A DNA stretch of 64,000 nucleotides from Williamsia sp. 1135 (GTDB lineage Bacteria > Actinomycetota > Actinomycetes > Mycobacteriales > Mycobacteriaceae), in assembly GCF_002095395.1 (NCBI RefSeq), contig NZ_MJEI01000094.1:78768-142767 (forward strand). Reading direction: 5' to 3'. Shown piece after piece: positions 51,515-60,323 of this stretch. The translations under genes and the position numbers were made by a program. Numbering within the stretch: the first letter of the stretch is position 1; each line of letters opens with the position of its first letter. The notes below the pieces were generated by a model that searched no databases, was not told the DNA's origin, and saw only the letters and a list, made by a program, of their open reading frames with translations.

Positions 51515-52300
51515 TTGGGTAAGCACTCAGCCCCTAAGAGAAAGTCGCGCTCGCCGTTCGCATTGGTCGCGCTCGTCCCCATCGGACTCGTAGCCGCGGC
51601 AGCGACCGCGGAAGCCGGTCATCAGTTGACCGAGAGCCCCACCAGTCAGGTCGCCGACAGCCCGCCTGCCACCACCGAAGCCTCCCCAGCGCCCGTCGCC
51701 GCACCGGTGACAGCGCAGCCCGTCGTCTCGACCCCCGGACCGCCCGCACCGGCGCCCTCGCAGGCCCCGGAAGCCGTGCCCGCGAGCGTCACCACCGGTG
51801 CGATCCCCAAGATCAACTGGGAGGCGTACCACGCGGCGGGCTCCAAGCTCGCCCAGGAACTCCCCGGCTGCGGCATCTCGTGGCAACTGATCGCCGGCAT
51901 CGGCCGGGTCGAGTCCACCCACGCCAACAACGGTAAGGCCGACGCCACGGGCAAACTCGAGATCCCGATCCTCGGGCCGATTCTCGACGGCAGCCTCGCC
52001 GGTAACAACGTCATTCACGACACCGACGGCGGCGCCCTCGACGGCGACCCCGTTTTCGACCGCGCGGTGGGGCCGATGCAGTTCCTGCCCGAGACCTGGA
52101 AGCACTACGCCGAGGACGGCAACGGAGACGGCGTCGCCGACCCACAGAACCTCTTCGATGCAGCCCTGACCACCGGTCGCTATCTCTGCGACGGCAACCT
52201 CGACCTCCGCGACCCAGCCCAGCAGGTCACCGCGGTGCTGCGCTACAACAACTCGATGGACTACGTCTCGAACGTCCGCGGCTGGGCCCAGGGTTACTGA
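51515..52300 (+). CDS. Secreted lytic murein transglycosylase
   Basis: 261 residues, TTG start with AGGAGG 8 nt upstream (M-G-K-H-S-A-P-K-R-K). A signal segment, A-L-V-A-L-V-P-I-G-L, is followed by an Ala/Pro/Thr-rich linker (about residues 40-95) and a lytic-transglycosylase domain with the catalytic Glu in I-G-R-V-E-S-T-H and G-P-M-Q-F-L-P-E-T-W. It cleaves peptidoglycan glycan strands. Structured leader upstream; the 3' end overlaps the HdeD-like gene by 7 bp. Confidence 0.88.
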   Translation: MGKHSAPKRKSRSPFALVALVPIGLVAAAATAEAGHQLTESPTSQVADSPPATTEASPAPVAAPVTAQPVVSTPGPPAPAPSQAPEAVPASVTTGAIPKINWEAYHAAGSKLAQELPGCGISWQLIAGIGRVESTHANNGKADATGKLEIPILGPILDGSLAGNNVIHDTDGGALDGDPVFDRAVGPMQFLPETWKHYAEDGNGDGVADPQNLFDAALTTGRYLCDGNLDLRDPAQQVTAVLRYNNSMDYVSNVRGWAQGY

Positions 52301-52860
52301 GGGACTGCCGCCGCTCGCGGCAGGGTGAACAGCGTGATCACGCTGACGACCACCAGCAGGATCGCGCCGACGATCAAGAAGGTTGCGATCGCGGCACCCG
52401 GCAGGAACAGCACGATGATGCCGGCGATGATCGAAAACGCACCCGATCCGATCAGGAACCACTTCGGCGCGTAATGAGCACCTGCGAGCCCGGCAGCGAC
52501 CTCCTGGATGCCCTGGAAGATCCAGCCGACGCCGATCAGGATCGCCAGCAGGACGAGTGAATCACCCGGATTGAACAGGCACACGATGCCGGCGATCAGG
52601 ATGATCGCACCCATGAGGCCGAGGAACACCCTGATCCCCGTCGGCAGCAGTTTCGCCGAGAACGCCATGGTCAGACGGTAGATACCGGTGAAGATCAGAG
52701 TGATTCCAAAGAGAACCGCGACCACAACGAGCGTCGGCTCCGGCCAGATGAGCGCCACGATTCCGATGATGATGCCGATGACAGCGCTGGCGATGAGCCC
52801 GGCGCGCACGGCGTTGCGCAGCTGATCGGGGAAAGACTGAGGGACAACAATGTTCGTCAT
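52294..52860 (-). CDS. HdeD-like membrane protein (DUF308)
   Basis: 188 residues with six hydrophobic segments in two similar halves, each with a G-I-x-x-L-I/V-x-P pattern (I-V-A-L-I-W-P, I-V-L-F-L-P). This is the HdeD/DUF308 family, linked to acid resistance in E. coli. Integral membrane protein of unclear mechanism. Tail overlap with the transglycosylase gene. Confidence 0.88.
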   Translation of the reverse strand: MTNIVVPQSFPDQLRNAVRAGLIASAVIGIIIGIVALIWPEPTLVVVAVLFGITLIFTGIYRLTMAFSAKLLPTGIRVFLGLMGAIILIAGIVCLFNPGDSLVLLAILIGVGWIFQGIQEVAAGLAGAHYAPKWFLIGSGAFSIIAGIIVLFLPGAAIATFLIVGAILLVVVSVITLFTLPRAAAVPQ

Positions 52861-52902
52861 GGGATGAACTTACAACCATCGCGCCTCTCGATCTTACGAA
52901 AG

Positions 52903-53496
52903 TCATGGCCGCAGGCCGGCCACGAAAATGGCCAGCACCCGGACGGTGAGTTCGGATGCCGTGATCGTGCCGTCCATCATCGGGTCGGCGATCAGGGCAG
53001 GTAGGGGACGGGTGATCAGAGCAACCCCGGCGAAGAAGTCGCGCGCGGTCACCGACTCACGGACTACGCCGTGTGACTTCGCCCGCTCCAAGATCTCACC
53101 GACGCTGGCGAGGTTGCCCTTGCGGGCATCGATCAGCTCGGACGGGATGAGGTCCTGATCCCGGACGATGATCGGGATCAGGGCACCGAGTTGCAGGGAT
53201 ACGAACATCTGGGTCAACCGGGTCATCGCGCCGTCAGGATCCTCATCGACCTGCACCAGCAGTTCATCGAGGGTCCGCCGGCTGCGATGTAGTCCGTCGG
53301 CCAGGATCGCCAGCTTGAGGTCGAGCCGGGTCGGAAAATTGCGGTACAGAGTCGCGATGCCGACCCCTGCCGCTTCGGCGACCGCCTCGAGCGGGACGTC
53401 GTAGCCGCGATCGGCGAACAGAATCCGACCGGCCTCCACCAGCCGGTCGCGGCGCGCCTCGGCATCAGCCCTCACTCCAGGTCTCCCCTCGATCAT
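52903..53496 (-). CDS. TetR-family regulator, divergent to a membrane protein
   Basis: About 197 residues from ATG 53496 (longer in-frame starts run through the operator). HTH: I-L-F-A-D-R-G-Y-D-V-P-L-E-A-V-A-E-A-A-G-V-G-I-A-T-L-Y-R-N-F-P-T-R. The C-terminal ligand domain is typical TetR_C. It most likely represses the divergent membrane gene at 53588 through the twin operators at 53525-53565. Confidence 0.87.
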   Translation of the reverse strand: MIEGRPGVRADAEARRDRLVEAGRILFADRGYDVPLEAVAEAAGVGIATLYRNFPTRLDLKLAILADGLHRSRRTLDELLVQVDEDPDGAMTRLTQMFVSLQLGALIPIIVRDQDLIPSELIDARKGNLASVGEILERAKSHGVVRESVTARDFFAGVALITRPLPALIADPMMDGTITASELTVRVLAIFVAGLRP

Positions 53497-53524
53497 TCTC
53501 GGCACTTGACAGCCCACCCTATAC

Positions 53525-53565
53525 GGAGGAATATCCTCCAGTATGCAAGCGGAGGATATTCCTCC
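53525..53565. promoter_or_regulatory. Twin palindromic operators, GGAGGAATATCCTCC and its inverse
   Basis: Two perfect 15-bp operator-like palindromes, 53525-53539 and 53551-53565, are reverse complements of each other with centres 26 bp apart. With one more base on each side they form a perfect 16-bp-arm inverted repeat. TTGACA at 53506-53511 is a good -35 and the first operator covers the corresponding -10 region. Most likely bound by the divergent TetR. Confidence 0.7.
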
Positions 53566-53587
53566 GAAGAGGCGAAGAGGGGTACCC

Positions 53588-54568
53588 ATGAACCGCAAAG
53601 CTGTGGGCGCGATGATCGGACTCGCCGGGGTGGTGATCCTGATCTCCTTGGCCTTCGTGCTGCCGATGAAGCACTCCGGTCCTCACGACCTACCCATCGG
53701 GGTGGCCGGCCCCGTAGCCGCGACTTCTCAGATCGAGGACGCCCTCACGACGTCCGCTCCGGAGAACTTCGAGTTCCACGAGTACGGCTCTGCCAATGAG
53801 GTCCGCACCGCGATCGCCGAACGAGACGTGGTGGGCGGCATCGTCGTCACCCCGACCGGGCCGACGATGCTCGTGGCATCGGCGGGCGGGGCGCCGATCG
53901 CGCAATCTCTACGCGGTGTCGCAGCCGCGCTGTCGACTCAGGCGGGCACCACCGTGACCGTCGAGGACGTGGTCCCCACCACCGCCGACGATCCGCAGGG
54001 CGCCGGCATCGCCGGACTGGCCCTACCCCTGGTACTCGGCGGAATCATCCCCGCGATCGTCTTCCTGCAGCTGCTGCCACGCAAACCGGTACAGCAAGCA
54101 GCCGCCGCGGTCGGCTTCGCGCTCCTCACCGGCCTCGGCCTGAGTCTGATCCTGCGGTTCGTGATCGGCACCTTCGACGGCAGCGTCATCCCGGTCGGTC
54201 TCGGCATCGCACTCGGGATGTCAGCGATCAGCCTGACCCTGATCGGGCTGACGGCCAACATTGGGATGGCCGGTTTCGGACTCGGCGCGGTCACGATGAT
54301 GATCGTCGGCAACCCCCTGTCGGGAATCGCCTCGAGCGCCTACTGGTTGCCATCCGGCTGGTCCGAACTCGGGCAACTGCTTCCACCGGGCGCCTCGGCC
54401 ACGCTCCTACGGTCACTCGCATTCTTCGACGGTCACGGCGGCGGAACCGCGGTTGTCGTTCTCATCGCCTGGGTCGCGGTGGGCGCGGGTCTGGTGCTGG
54501 TGGCCCGGCGCCGTTCCGCCAACGCAGGCCGCCACGAGGCAGTCGAACCCGCACCGGTCGCGGCGTGA
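53588..54568 (+). CDS. Membrane protein of the ABC-2/YhgE-like type
   Basis: About 326 residues from ATG 53588 with GAGGGG upstream (ATG 53543 in frame would lie in the operator). One N-terminal helix, a large extracytoplasmic loop (about residues 30-150), then five to six membrane helices; the order of YhgE/Pip and ABC-2 permeases. Without an adjacent ATP-binding subunit it is probably not a complete transporter. Expression under TetR control. The function (export of a lipid-like or toxic compound) is a guess. Confidence 0.75.
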   Translation: MNRKAVGAMIGLAGVVILISLAFVLPMKHSGPHDLPIGVAGPVAATSQIEDALTTSAPENFEFHEYGSANEVRTAIAERDVVGGIVVTPTGPTMLVASAGGAPIAQSLRGVAAALSTQAGTTVTVEDVVPTTADDPQGAGIAGLALPLVLGGIIPAIVFLQLLPRKPVQQAAAAVGFALLTGLGLSLILRFVIGTFDGSVIPVGLGIALGMSAISLTLIGLTANIGMAGFGLGAVTMMIVGNPLSGIASSAYWLPSGWSELGQLLPPGASATLLRSLAFFDGHGGGTAVVVLIAWVAVGAGLVLVARRRSANAGRHEAVEPAPVAA

Positions 54569-54832
54569 CTAGAGACCCAGCGAGCGGGCGTACTCCTCGA
54601 CCTGCTTCTTGGCGTCTCCGAGACTTCCACCGTTGCGCTCGTGCCAGAGCTTCATCACGATCGGCAGCTTCCCGGCGCGCAGCGCATCGGTGATCTCGGC
54701 GGGGACAGTCGCCGACGGTCCGGGCGCCGGGGCCGGGGCGCCCAGCCTGCGGTAGAGATCGTCGATCAATTCACCCTGTCGCCGCACCTCACGTTTGAGG
54801 TCTGCGATGTCCTGGGCGTCGCTGGTACTCAT
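54569..54832 (-). CDS. Small ribosomal L7/L12-like protein
   Basis: 87 residues. A coiled-coil-like start (D-I-A-D-L-K-R-E-V-R-R-Q-G-E-L), a Pro/Ala linker and a C-terminal A-L-R-A-G-K-L-P-I-V-M-K-L-W, D-A-K-K-Q-V-E-E, which resembles the L7/L12 C-terminal fold. Such small proteins are common in Actinobacteria and are not the ribosomal stalk itself. Start is ATG 54832. The stop directly abuts the membrane gene's 3' end. Confidence 0.75.
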   Translation of the reverse strand: MSTSDAQDIADLKREVRRQGELIDDLYRRLGAPAPAPGPSATVPAEITDALRAGKLPIVMKLWHERNGGSLGDAKKQVEEYARSLGL

Positions 54833-54905
54833 CGGGTCTCGTTCCCTTGTTGTCGCCGTTCGCGGTGGTTCGGACGCTAACAGCTCTCTGAGCGAAGATG
54901 AACTG

Positions 54906-56078
54906 ATGAAGGTCGATCGAACGACACGGATCCCTGGCGTCGACGTCGCCAGGGCGCTGGCGGTCCTCGGCATGTTCGCCGCACACATCCTCGACCTCGA
55001 TGACCTGCGCTGGACCGATCCGGCGACCTACGGGTCGCTGGTTCAAGGGCACTCCGCGGTCACGTTCGCAGTACTGGCCGGTGTCTCGATCGCGCTCGTC
55101 ACCGGCGGCACCCGGCCACGAACACCGGAACAACTGGTGATCGCACGGCATCAACTCCTCGTGCGGGCCTGCTGCATCTTTCTGCTCGGCGGGCTGCTGC
55201 AGATGCTCGGCACCCCGATCCTGGTCATCCTGGTGATGTACAGCTTCCTGTTCGTCCTGGCCCTGCCGCTCCTTCGGGTGCCGCCGCAGACCCTGTTCAT
55301 CGCGGCCGGCGTGCTGGCCGTGGTGATGCCTGCGATCGTCCCGCCCCTGCATGCCGCGATCGGCGCATGGGGTTCTCCGTACAACGCACTGTCCGACATC
55401 CTGATCAACGGCGGTTATCCGGCGCTCATCTGGTCCGCGTACCTGCTGCTCGGCCTCGGCCTGGGACGACTCGACCTTCGCTCCCCGACGGTCGCACGAC
55501 GCATGATCGGATTCGGTGCGGGTATCGCTGCTGCGGCGTATCTGCTGTCTGCCGCGGTCGTGCAGCTCCAGGACACCGTCGATCCGGATCGTCAGTTCGA
55601 ACCCCCGTCGAAGTTCTTCGCGCCCTACGACAATCCGGGCGAGGGCTTCCGCTGGACCTGGTCGGACCTACTCGGACTCCTCGGTGCGGACGCCCATTCG
55701 GGCACGCCGTTCGACGTGTTCGGTTCGGCGGGTATCAGCATGGTCGTCATCGGTGGCTGTCTGATCCTCTGCCCGCGGCCTTCGCCCTGGAACTTCCCAC
55801 TGCGGGCCACCGGCACGATGGCACTGACCGTGTACAGCGTCCACGTCGTGGCCATCTTCGCGCTGTGTTCGGTGACCACACGCGGCACCTCCGGTGACTA
55901 CCCGTGGCAGAACTTCTGGACCTGGCTGCTGTTCGCCACGGTCGCCATCGCCGCCTCTTCCTGCTGGATCCACCGGTTCGGTCGGGGTCCGCTCGAACGC
56001 CTGATCACCGCGATCGCGGTGCGCAGCTCCGGTAGTCGCCGACACTCGCCTGCGGGTGCCCCTCAATCGGTAGAGTGA
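54906..56078 (+). CDS. DUF1624/DUF418-type membrane protein (acyltransferase-like)
   Basis: 390 residues with about ten hydrophobic helices. The start G-V-D-V-A-R-A-L-A-V-L-G-M-F-A-A-H and the later G-T-M-A-L-T-V-Y segment match DUF418/DUF1624 membrane proteins, related to heparan-alpha-glucosaminide acetyltransferases. It may acylate a wall sugar, but no acyl acceptor can be named. Start ATG 54906. Confidence 0.8.
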   Translation: MKVDRTTRIPGVDVARALAVLGMFAAHILDLDDLRWTDPATYGSLVQGHSAVTFAVLAGVSIALVTGGTRPRTPEQLVIARHQLLVRACCIFLLGGLLQMLGTPILVILVMYSFLFVLALPLLRVPPQTLFIAAGVLAVVMPAIVPPLHAAIGAWGSPYNALSDILINGGYPALIWSAYLLLGLGLGRLDLRSPTVARRMIGFGAGIAAAAYLLSAAVVQLQDTVDPDRQFEPPSKFFAPYDNPGEGFRWTWSDLLGLLGADAHSGTPFDVFGSAGISMVVIGGCLILCPRPSPWNFPLRATGTMALTVYSVHVVAIFALCSVTTRGTSGDYPWQNFWTWLLFATVAIAASSCWIHRFGRGPLERLITAIAVRSSGSRRHSPAGAPQSVE

Positions 56079-56157
56079 GAACAGTTGCCGCGGCCACCCA
56101 TTGCACTGCACTGCACGCGATCGGCGGGTCGAGTAGGACTCACGCTAGGACGACCTG

Positions 56158-57156
56158 ATGCCAGTTCGGCACGACACTGTCACTCAAATCGACAGTGGAA
56201 CATATGCTTTCATGGATCTCCCCGGCGGCTGGGGACAGACCAACACGGGGTTGGTGGTCGGCGACGACGCAGCGATGGTCATCGACACCGCTTGGGACCG
56301 CCCGCGAGCGCGGGCACTTGCCGAAGCCGCCGCCGAGCTGACCGCCGGCGTGCCCATCACCGAGGCCGTCAACACCCACTCCGATGGTGACCACTGGTGG
56401 GGCAACGACACCCTGCCACCGGATGCGCGCATCACCACCTCGGTCGCGTCCCTCGAAGCCATGACCGACGAGACCCCACCCGGCGCGGTCGCGCGATTCT
56501 CCGCACTCGGCGCAGTCGCAGGCGTCCTGCCCGGACCTGCCGGGGCGCTCGGACGCTACATGCGACAGGTGACCGGTGGGGCCGAACTGCCTCGCAAACT
56601 CCCCCGCCTGCCCGATCACACCTTCGAGATCACCGAGAAAATCACCGTCGGTGGTCGCGATACCCATCTACGCACCCTCGGCCCCGCACACACGCCCGGC
56701 GACCTCATCATCCATCTACCCGATGCCGGCGTCGTGTTCAGCGGCGACCTGTTGTTCATCGGCTCCACCCCGATCATCTGGCATGGGCCCCTGGGGAATT
56801 GGACAGACGCACTCGACCACATGATCGGCCTCGACGCCGAGACCTACGTACCCGGACACGGACCCATCTGCGGGCGTCGGGAAATCGAGCTGCTCCGCGA
56901 CTACTGGCAGTGGGTCGCGGAGGCCGGCCGAGCACACTTCGTCGCCGGGACACCCCCATTGCGTGCCGCACGGGAGATGCTGCGGAGTTCAGAGTTCACG
57001 CCGTTCTCGCAGTGGGGATCGTCGGAGCGCATCGTGGTCAACCTCAGCACCCTGTACCGCTTGTGGGACGGCGGGCAACCCGCGCCGCCGACCTTTGCCC
57101 GGAGGGCCCGCGCCTTCGCCGACGCCGGAACCCTGCAACGTGAGCTCGCGCGGTGA
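56158..57156 (+). CDS. Metallo-beta-lactamase-fold hydrolase with H-x-D-x-D-H motif
   Basis: 332 residues. The metal motif T-H-S-D-G-D-H-W-W-G replaces the second His of H-x-H-x-D-H with Asp; later ligands are seen in T-P-G-D-L, S-G-D-L-L-F and P-G-H-G-P. It probably hydrolyses an ester, lactone or similar. It overlaps the FAH gene by 4 bp, implying a joint catabolic role. Start ATG 56158. Confidence 0.82.
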   Translation: MPVRHDTVTQIDSGTYAFMDLPGGWGQTNTGLVVGDDAAMVIDTAWDRPRARALAEAAAELTAGVPITEAVNTHSDGDHWWGNDTLPPDARITTSVASLEAMTDETPPGAVARFSALGAVAGVLPGPAGALGRYMRQVTGGAELPRKLPRLPDHTFEITEKITVGGRDTHLRTLGPAHTPGDLIIHLPDAGVVFSGDLLFIGSTPIIWHGPLGNWTDALDHMIGLDAETYVPGHGPICGRREIELLRDYWQWVAEAGRAHFVAGTPPLRAAREMLRSSEFTPFSQWGSSERIVVNLSTLYRLWDGGQPAPPTFARRARAFADAGTLQRELAR

Positions 57157-58145
57157 AGATCCGGCGGCTCAGCGAACCCGCGTCACTGGCGATCCTGCAC
57201 GAGCCGACCCAGAGCTGGGTCAGTCTGCGCGCCGCACTCGATGCCCGTAGTGGGCTCGACGAACTGTCGCATCTGCCTGCAAATCTGTTGGCGCTGCTGG
57301 CAACCGGAGATCATTCCAGGGCCCGGATCATCGAACTGGTCGACTGGGCGGCCGCCGAAGGTATTGGCGTGGCGCATGATCCCGCCCCTGCGATCCCCTA
57401 CTACCCCAGTTCACTGCGCTGCTCCCTCGGTTGGGAGGAACACTGGATCAGGGCAGCGCACAGGCTCCTCGATCGCAACCTCCCGGCTGCCAGGACCATC
57501 TCCCGCGGCTATGAACGTCTGACGCGCAAGGTGTTTCCACCGCTGCGCCCCAAGCCCGCGTTCTACGACCACCCCGTCTACTACACGGGAAATCATCTTA
57601 CCGTCATCGGCGACGGTGAGCCGATGCCCTGGCCTGCCTACACCACCGAACTCGACTTCGAACTCGAGTTCGGCATGATCCTCGCGCATCCGGTCCGCGA
57701 CGCCACCCCGGAGAAGGCCGCTGCGGCCATCGGCGGTTTCGTGGTCTTCAACGACTTCAGTGCGCGAGACGTGCAATGGGAAGAGCAGCGCAGCGGGGTC
57801 TTCGGACCCGTCGTCAAGGCCAAGACGTTCGGCAGTGCCATCGGTTCGGTCGTCGTCACCGCGGACGAGGTGTTGCCGAAGATCGACCAGCTCGGCGCCA
57901 CCGTGCAGGTGAACGGTGAGCGCTGGTCGTCGACCAGTACCCGCGGATTGCGTTACAGCCCCGGCGAAGTGGTGGCGTACGCCAGCCAGTCCGAAAACCT
58001 GCACTCCGGAGAACTGATCACCTCGGGCACCTTGCCGAACGGTTGCGGCCTCGAGTTGAACCGGTGGATCTCACCCGGCGACGAGGTGACCCTGTCCATC
58101 GATTCGATCGGCTCGGTCACGAACACCGTCGCAGACCCCAGCTGA
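57153..58145 (+). CDS. Fumarylacetoacetate hydrolase-family protein
   Basis: 330 residues, GTG start at 57153. FAH family blocks: Y-T-G-N-H, E-L-D-F-E-L-E-F-G (metal-binding Glu), N-D-F-S-A-R-D-V-Q, and T-S-G-T-L-P-N-G-C-G near the C-terminus. It hydrolyses C-C bonds of dioxo acids, as in aromatic degradation; substrate unknown. Coupled to the MBL protein by a 4-bp overlap. Confidence 0.87.
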   Translation: MKIRRLSEPASLAILHEPTQSWVSLRAALDARSGLDELSHLPANLLALLATGDHSRARIIELVDWAAAEGIGVAHDPAPAIPYYPSSLRCSLGWEEHWIRAAHRLLDRNLPAARTISRGYERLTRKVFPPLRPKPAFYDHPVYYTGNHLTVIGDGEPMPWPAYTTELDFELEFGMILAHPVRDATPEKAAAAIGGFVVFNDFSARDVQWEEQRSGVFGPVVKAKTFGSAIGSVVVTADEVLPKIDQLGATVQVNGERWSSTSTRGLRYSPGEVVAYASQSENLHSGELITSGTLPNGCGLELNRWISPGDEVTLSIDSIGSVTNTVADPS

Positions 58146-58161
58146 ACCGGATCACTCCGAA

Positions 58162-59715
58162 TCACTCCGGGAGCGAATGCCTACCGCCCGACCGTGGCTC
58201 AGGAGTGCGGGGTTCAGCAGTGCGGCGCTCGGGAGTGCGGGCGCGCGGAACAGCCTGAGGTGTGGGCTCGTGTTGCGGCGGTGCCGCGGTCTTCCCCGTA
58301 CTGGTCAACATCACGGCGACGGCCGTGGTCAGCGGCACTGACAGCGCGATCGCGATGCCACCGACAAACGACCGGGCAAGTTCGACGGCCACCAGGTCGG
58401 TGGTGATCAGCGTCGAGAACGACTGTCCCGACACCGAGAACAGGAGCAGGAGCGGCAACGTACTGCCCGCGTACGCAAACACCAGGGTGTAGACGGTGCT
58501 GGCGATGTGATCACGTCCTACCCGCATCGCCGCGGTGAACGTCTGTAGGCGGTCGCCGCCGTCGGCGGCGGAAAGCTCGAAGACAGCCGAAGCCTGCGTG
58601 ATCGTCACATCGTTGAGCACCCCGAGAGCGCCGATGATGAAACCCGCCAGCAAGATCCCGTCGACCGATATCGCATTGTTGTAGATCTGCAGGTTGGTCG
58701 TCTGGTCCTGCCCCAAGCCCGTGATGTTCATCGTCTCGATCGACAGCCACGACAGGAAGCCGGCCAACAACAGCGACACCAACGTTCCGAGCAACGCCGC
58801 GCTGGTCCTCAGGCTCACCCCGTGCGCCAGATAGATCACGACGAAAAGGATCGCTGCGGACGACACGATCGCCACGGCCACCGGCGACTTCCCGTCGAGC
58901 ATCGCCGGCAGAGTGAATCCGAACAGCACCACGAACGCGAAGACCAGACCGATCACCGACCGCAATCCGCGCCACGAGGCCACCAGCACGATGGCCGCGA
59001 CGAACACCAGTGCCCAGACGAGGACAGACGTCGACCGTTCGTGGTCGAAGTACGCATAGGTGTCGGCACCGTCCACCCCGGCCGACCGCGACAGCTTGAT
59101 CTCGTCGCCGATACTCAGATCTGGTTGTCCGGCTTGCGGTTTGGCCAGCTGCTCCGGCGTGAGATCATCGCTGCCGGCGTCCTGCTGAACGCCTGCCTGC
59201 ACCCGGTTCGTCGGAACCTCGATGAGAGTGTTGGCGCCCTCGTTCGGACCGCTGGACAGCGCCACCGTGTTCTGGATGCAGGGCCCGTTCTTCACGGTCA
59301 GCACCGCGGGGTCCCCCGCGAATACCGTGCCGGACTGCGGGTTCAGACAATCCGCGGTCGCCTGGGCCACCACCTGCCCGGATTCGATCTGCACCGAACC
59401 ACCGCCCGACGACTGGAAGATGACGGGAACATCATGGTCGCGGTCGCCAGGCCACAGCATGATCAGCCCCGCGATCACCGCGAGCGCACTGGCCACCAGG
59501 AGCCCGACCACCGCTTTCGCCACCACCGGATGCAGATCCACATCCACCAGTCCGTGGCTGTGGGTCGAGTTCCGCTTCGCTGCGTCTCCGTGGCTGTGGG
59601 TCGAGCTCCGCTTCGCTGCGTCTCCGTGGCTGTGGGTCGAGCTCCGCTTCGCTGCGTCTCCGTGACTATGCCCATGACTGTGCTGCGGCTGGTCAGGTCC
59701 AGATGCTCGGCTCAC
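58162..59715 (-). CDS. YibE/F-like membrane protein with His-rich N-terminal repeat
   Basis: 517 residues. The first about 55 residues contain H-S-H-G four times, in a 12-residue repeat of the type T-H-S-H-G-D-A-A-K-R; a loop for Zn, Ni or Cu binding is plausible. One membrane helix, an extracytoplasmic part of about 150 residues, then seven to eight helices of the YibE/F domain with I-G-A-L-G-V-L-N-D-V and G-Q-S-F. YibE/F proteins are membrane proteins of uncertain function, proposed transporters. Low-complexity Pro/Arg tail. Confidence 0.82.
   Translation of the reverse strand: MSRASGPDQPQHSHGHSHGDAAKRSSTHSHGDAAKRSSTHSHGDAAKRNSTHSHGLVDVDLHPVVAKAVVGLLVASALAVIAGLIMLWPGDRDHDVPVIFQSSGGGSVQIESGQVVAQATADCLNPQSGTVFAGDPAVLTVKNGPCIQNTVALSSGPNEGANTLIEVPTNRVQAGVQQDAGSDDLTPEQLAKPQAGQPDLSIGDEIKLSRSAGVDGADTYAYFDHERSTSVLVWALVFVAAIVLVASWRGLRSVIGLVFAFVVLFGFTLPAMLDGKSPVAVAIVSSAAILFVVIYLAHGVSLRTSAALLGTLVSLLLAGFLSWLSIETMNITGLGQDQTTNLQIYNNAISVDGILLAGFIIGALGVLNDVTITQASAVFELSAADGGDRLQTFTAAMRVGRDHIASTVYTLVFAYAGSTLPLLLLFSVSGQSFSTLITTDLVAVELARSFVGGIAIALSVPLTTAVAVMLTSTGKTAAPPQHEPTPQAVPRARTPERRTAEPRTPEPRSGGRHSLPE
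59551..59658. repeat. Tandem 36-bp repeat coding for His-rich units
   Basis: Three 36-bp units (59551-59586, 59587-59622, 59623-59658) with only one base change, followed by a partial unit, encode the 12-residue repeat H-S-H-G-D-A-A-K-R-(S/N)-S-T of the YibE/F-like protein. Recent slippage-type duplication. Confidence 0.85.
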
Positions 59716-59782
59716 CCGGTCACCTTAGGCAGATATCGGTGAATCACCACAGCGCAGCGCGCCGGTACGCGATGATGGTGAC

Positions 59783-60220
59783 GTGCTCGACGAAATGCAG
59801 AGCGAGGCCACCGAGCTGTTTGCAGCCGGTGAGTACACCCACGCGCTCGCCGAGTTCTCGGTGCTCCGCGAGATCCGCTGCCGCCGCGAGGGCCCGTACT
59901 CGTTGATGTGCCTGTCCAATCTGCACGACGTGATCCGCTGCCAGGTCCGGCTGAAGCTGTGGGCCGACTGCGAACCCACGTGCCGCGATCTGCTCGCCAA
60001 GTACACCTTCACCCACGGCCCGACCGATCCCGACACCCTCGATGTCACCGAGCACATGATCGCCACGCTCGAGGGACTCGGCCGTCGTGCCGAGGCCGCG
60101 GAACTCTGCAACCGGACCGCCGACGCTCTCGTAGCCGCCGGACAACACCGCAAAGCCGTGGTCTTCCGCGATGCGGCCACCCGCCACCTGCAACAATCCC
60201 CCGAACCCACTGGGCGCTGA
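59783..60220 (+). CDS. Small helical protein with TPR-like repeats
   Basis: 145 residues, GTG start at 59783. Repeated A-x-x-x-F-A-A-G-E-Y-x-x-A-L and A-A-E-L-C-N-R-T-A-D-A-L patterns suggest two to three tetratricopeptide-like helix pairs; several Cys residues (C33, C43, C53, C64, C68 region) are noticeable. No specific family recognised. Cytoplasmic. Confidence 0.6.
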   Translation: MLDEMQSEATELFAAGEYTHALAEFSVLREIRCRREGPYSLMCLSNLHDVIRCQVRLKLWADCEPTCRDLLAKYTFTHGPTDPDTLDVTEHMIATLEGLGRRAEAAELCNRTADALVAAGQHRKAVVFRDAATRHLQQSPEPTGR

Positions 60221-60235
60221 GCGCTCGTTCTCACA

Positions 60236-60301
60236 ATTCGCGCAGCTTGCGTGCGTACGCGCCGGTTGCAACTGTCGCGTACGCACGCAGGTGGCGCGAA
60301 T
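60236..60301. repeat. Long imperfect palindrome, probable terminator
   Basis: 26-bp arms (60236-60261 and 60276-60301; start ATTCGCGC) with three mismatches and a 14-nt centre. It lies 15 bp behind the TPR gene stop and may serve as its terminator. Unrelated in sequence to palindromes A and B but of similar size. Confidence 0.75.
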
Positions 60302-60323
60302 TCTCACGACGCCCGATTGTGCT

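Noticed and set aside
59551..59658. The 36-bp tandem array as CRISPR.
   Set aside because: Units are directly adjacent without spacers and are in frame within a gene.
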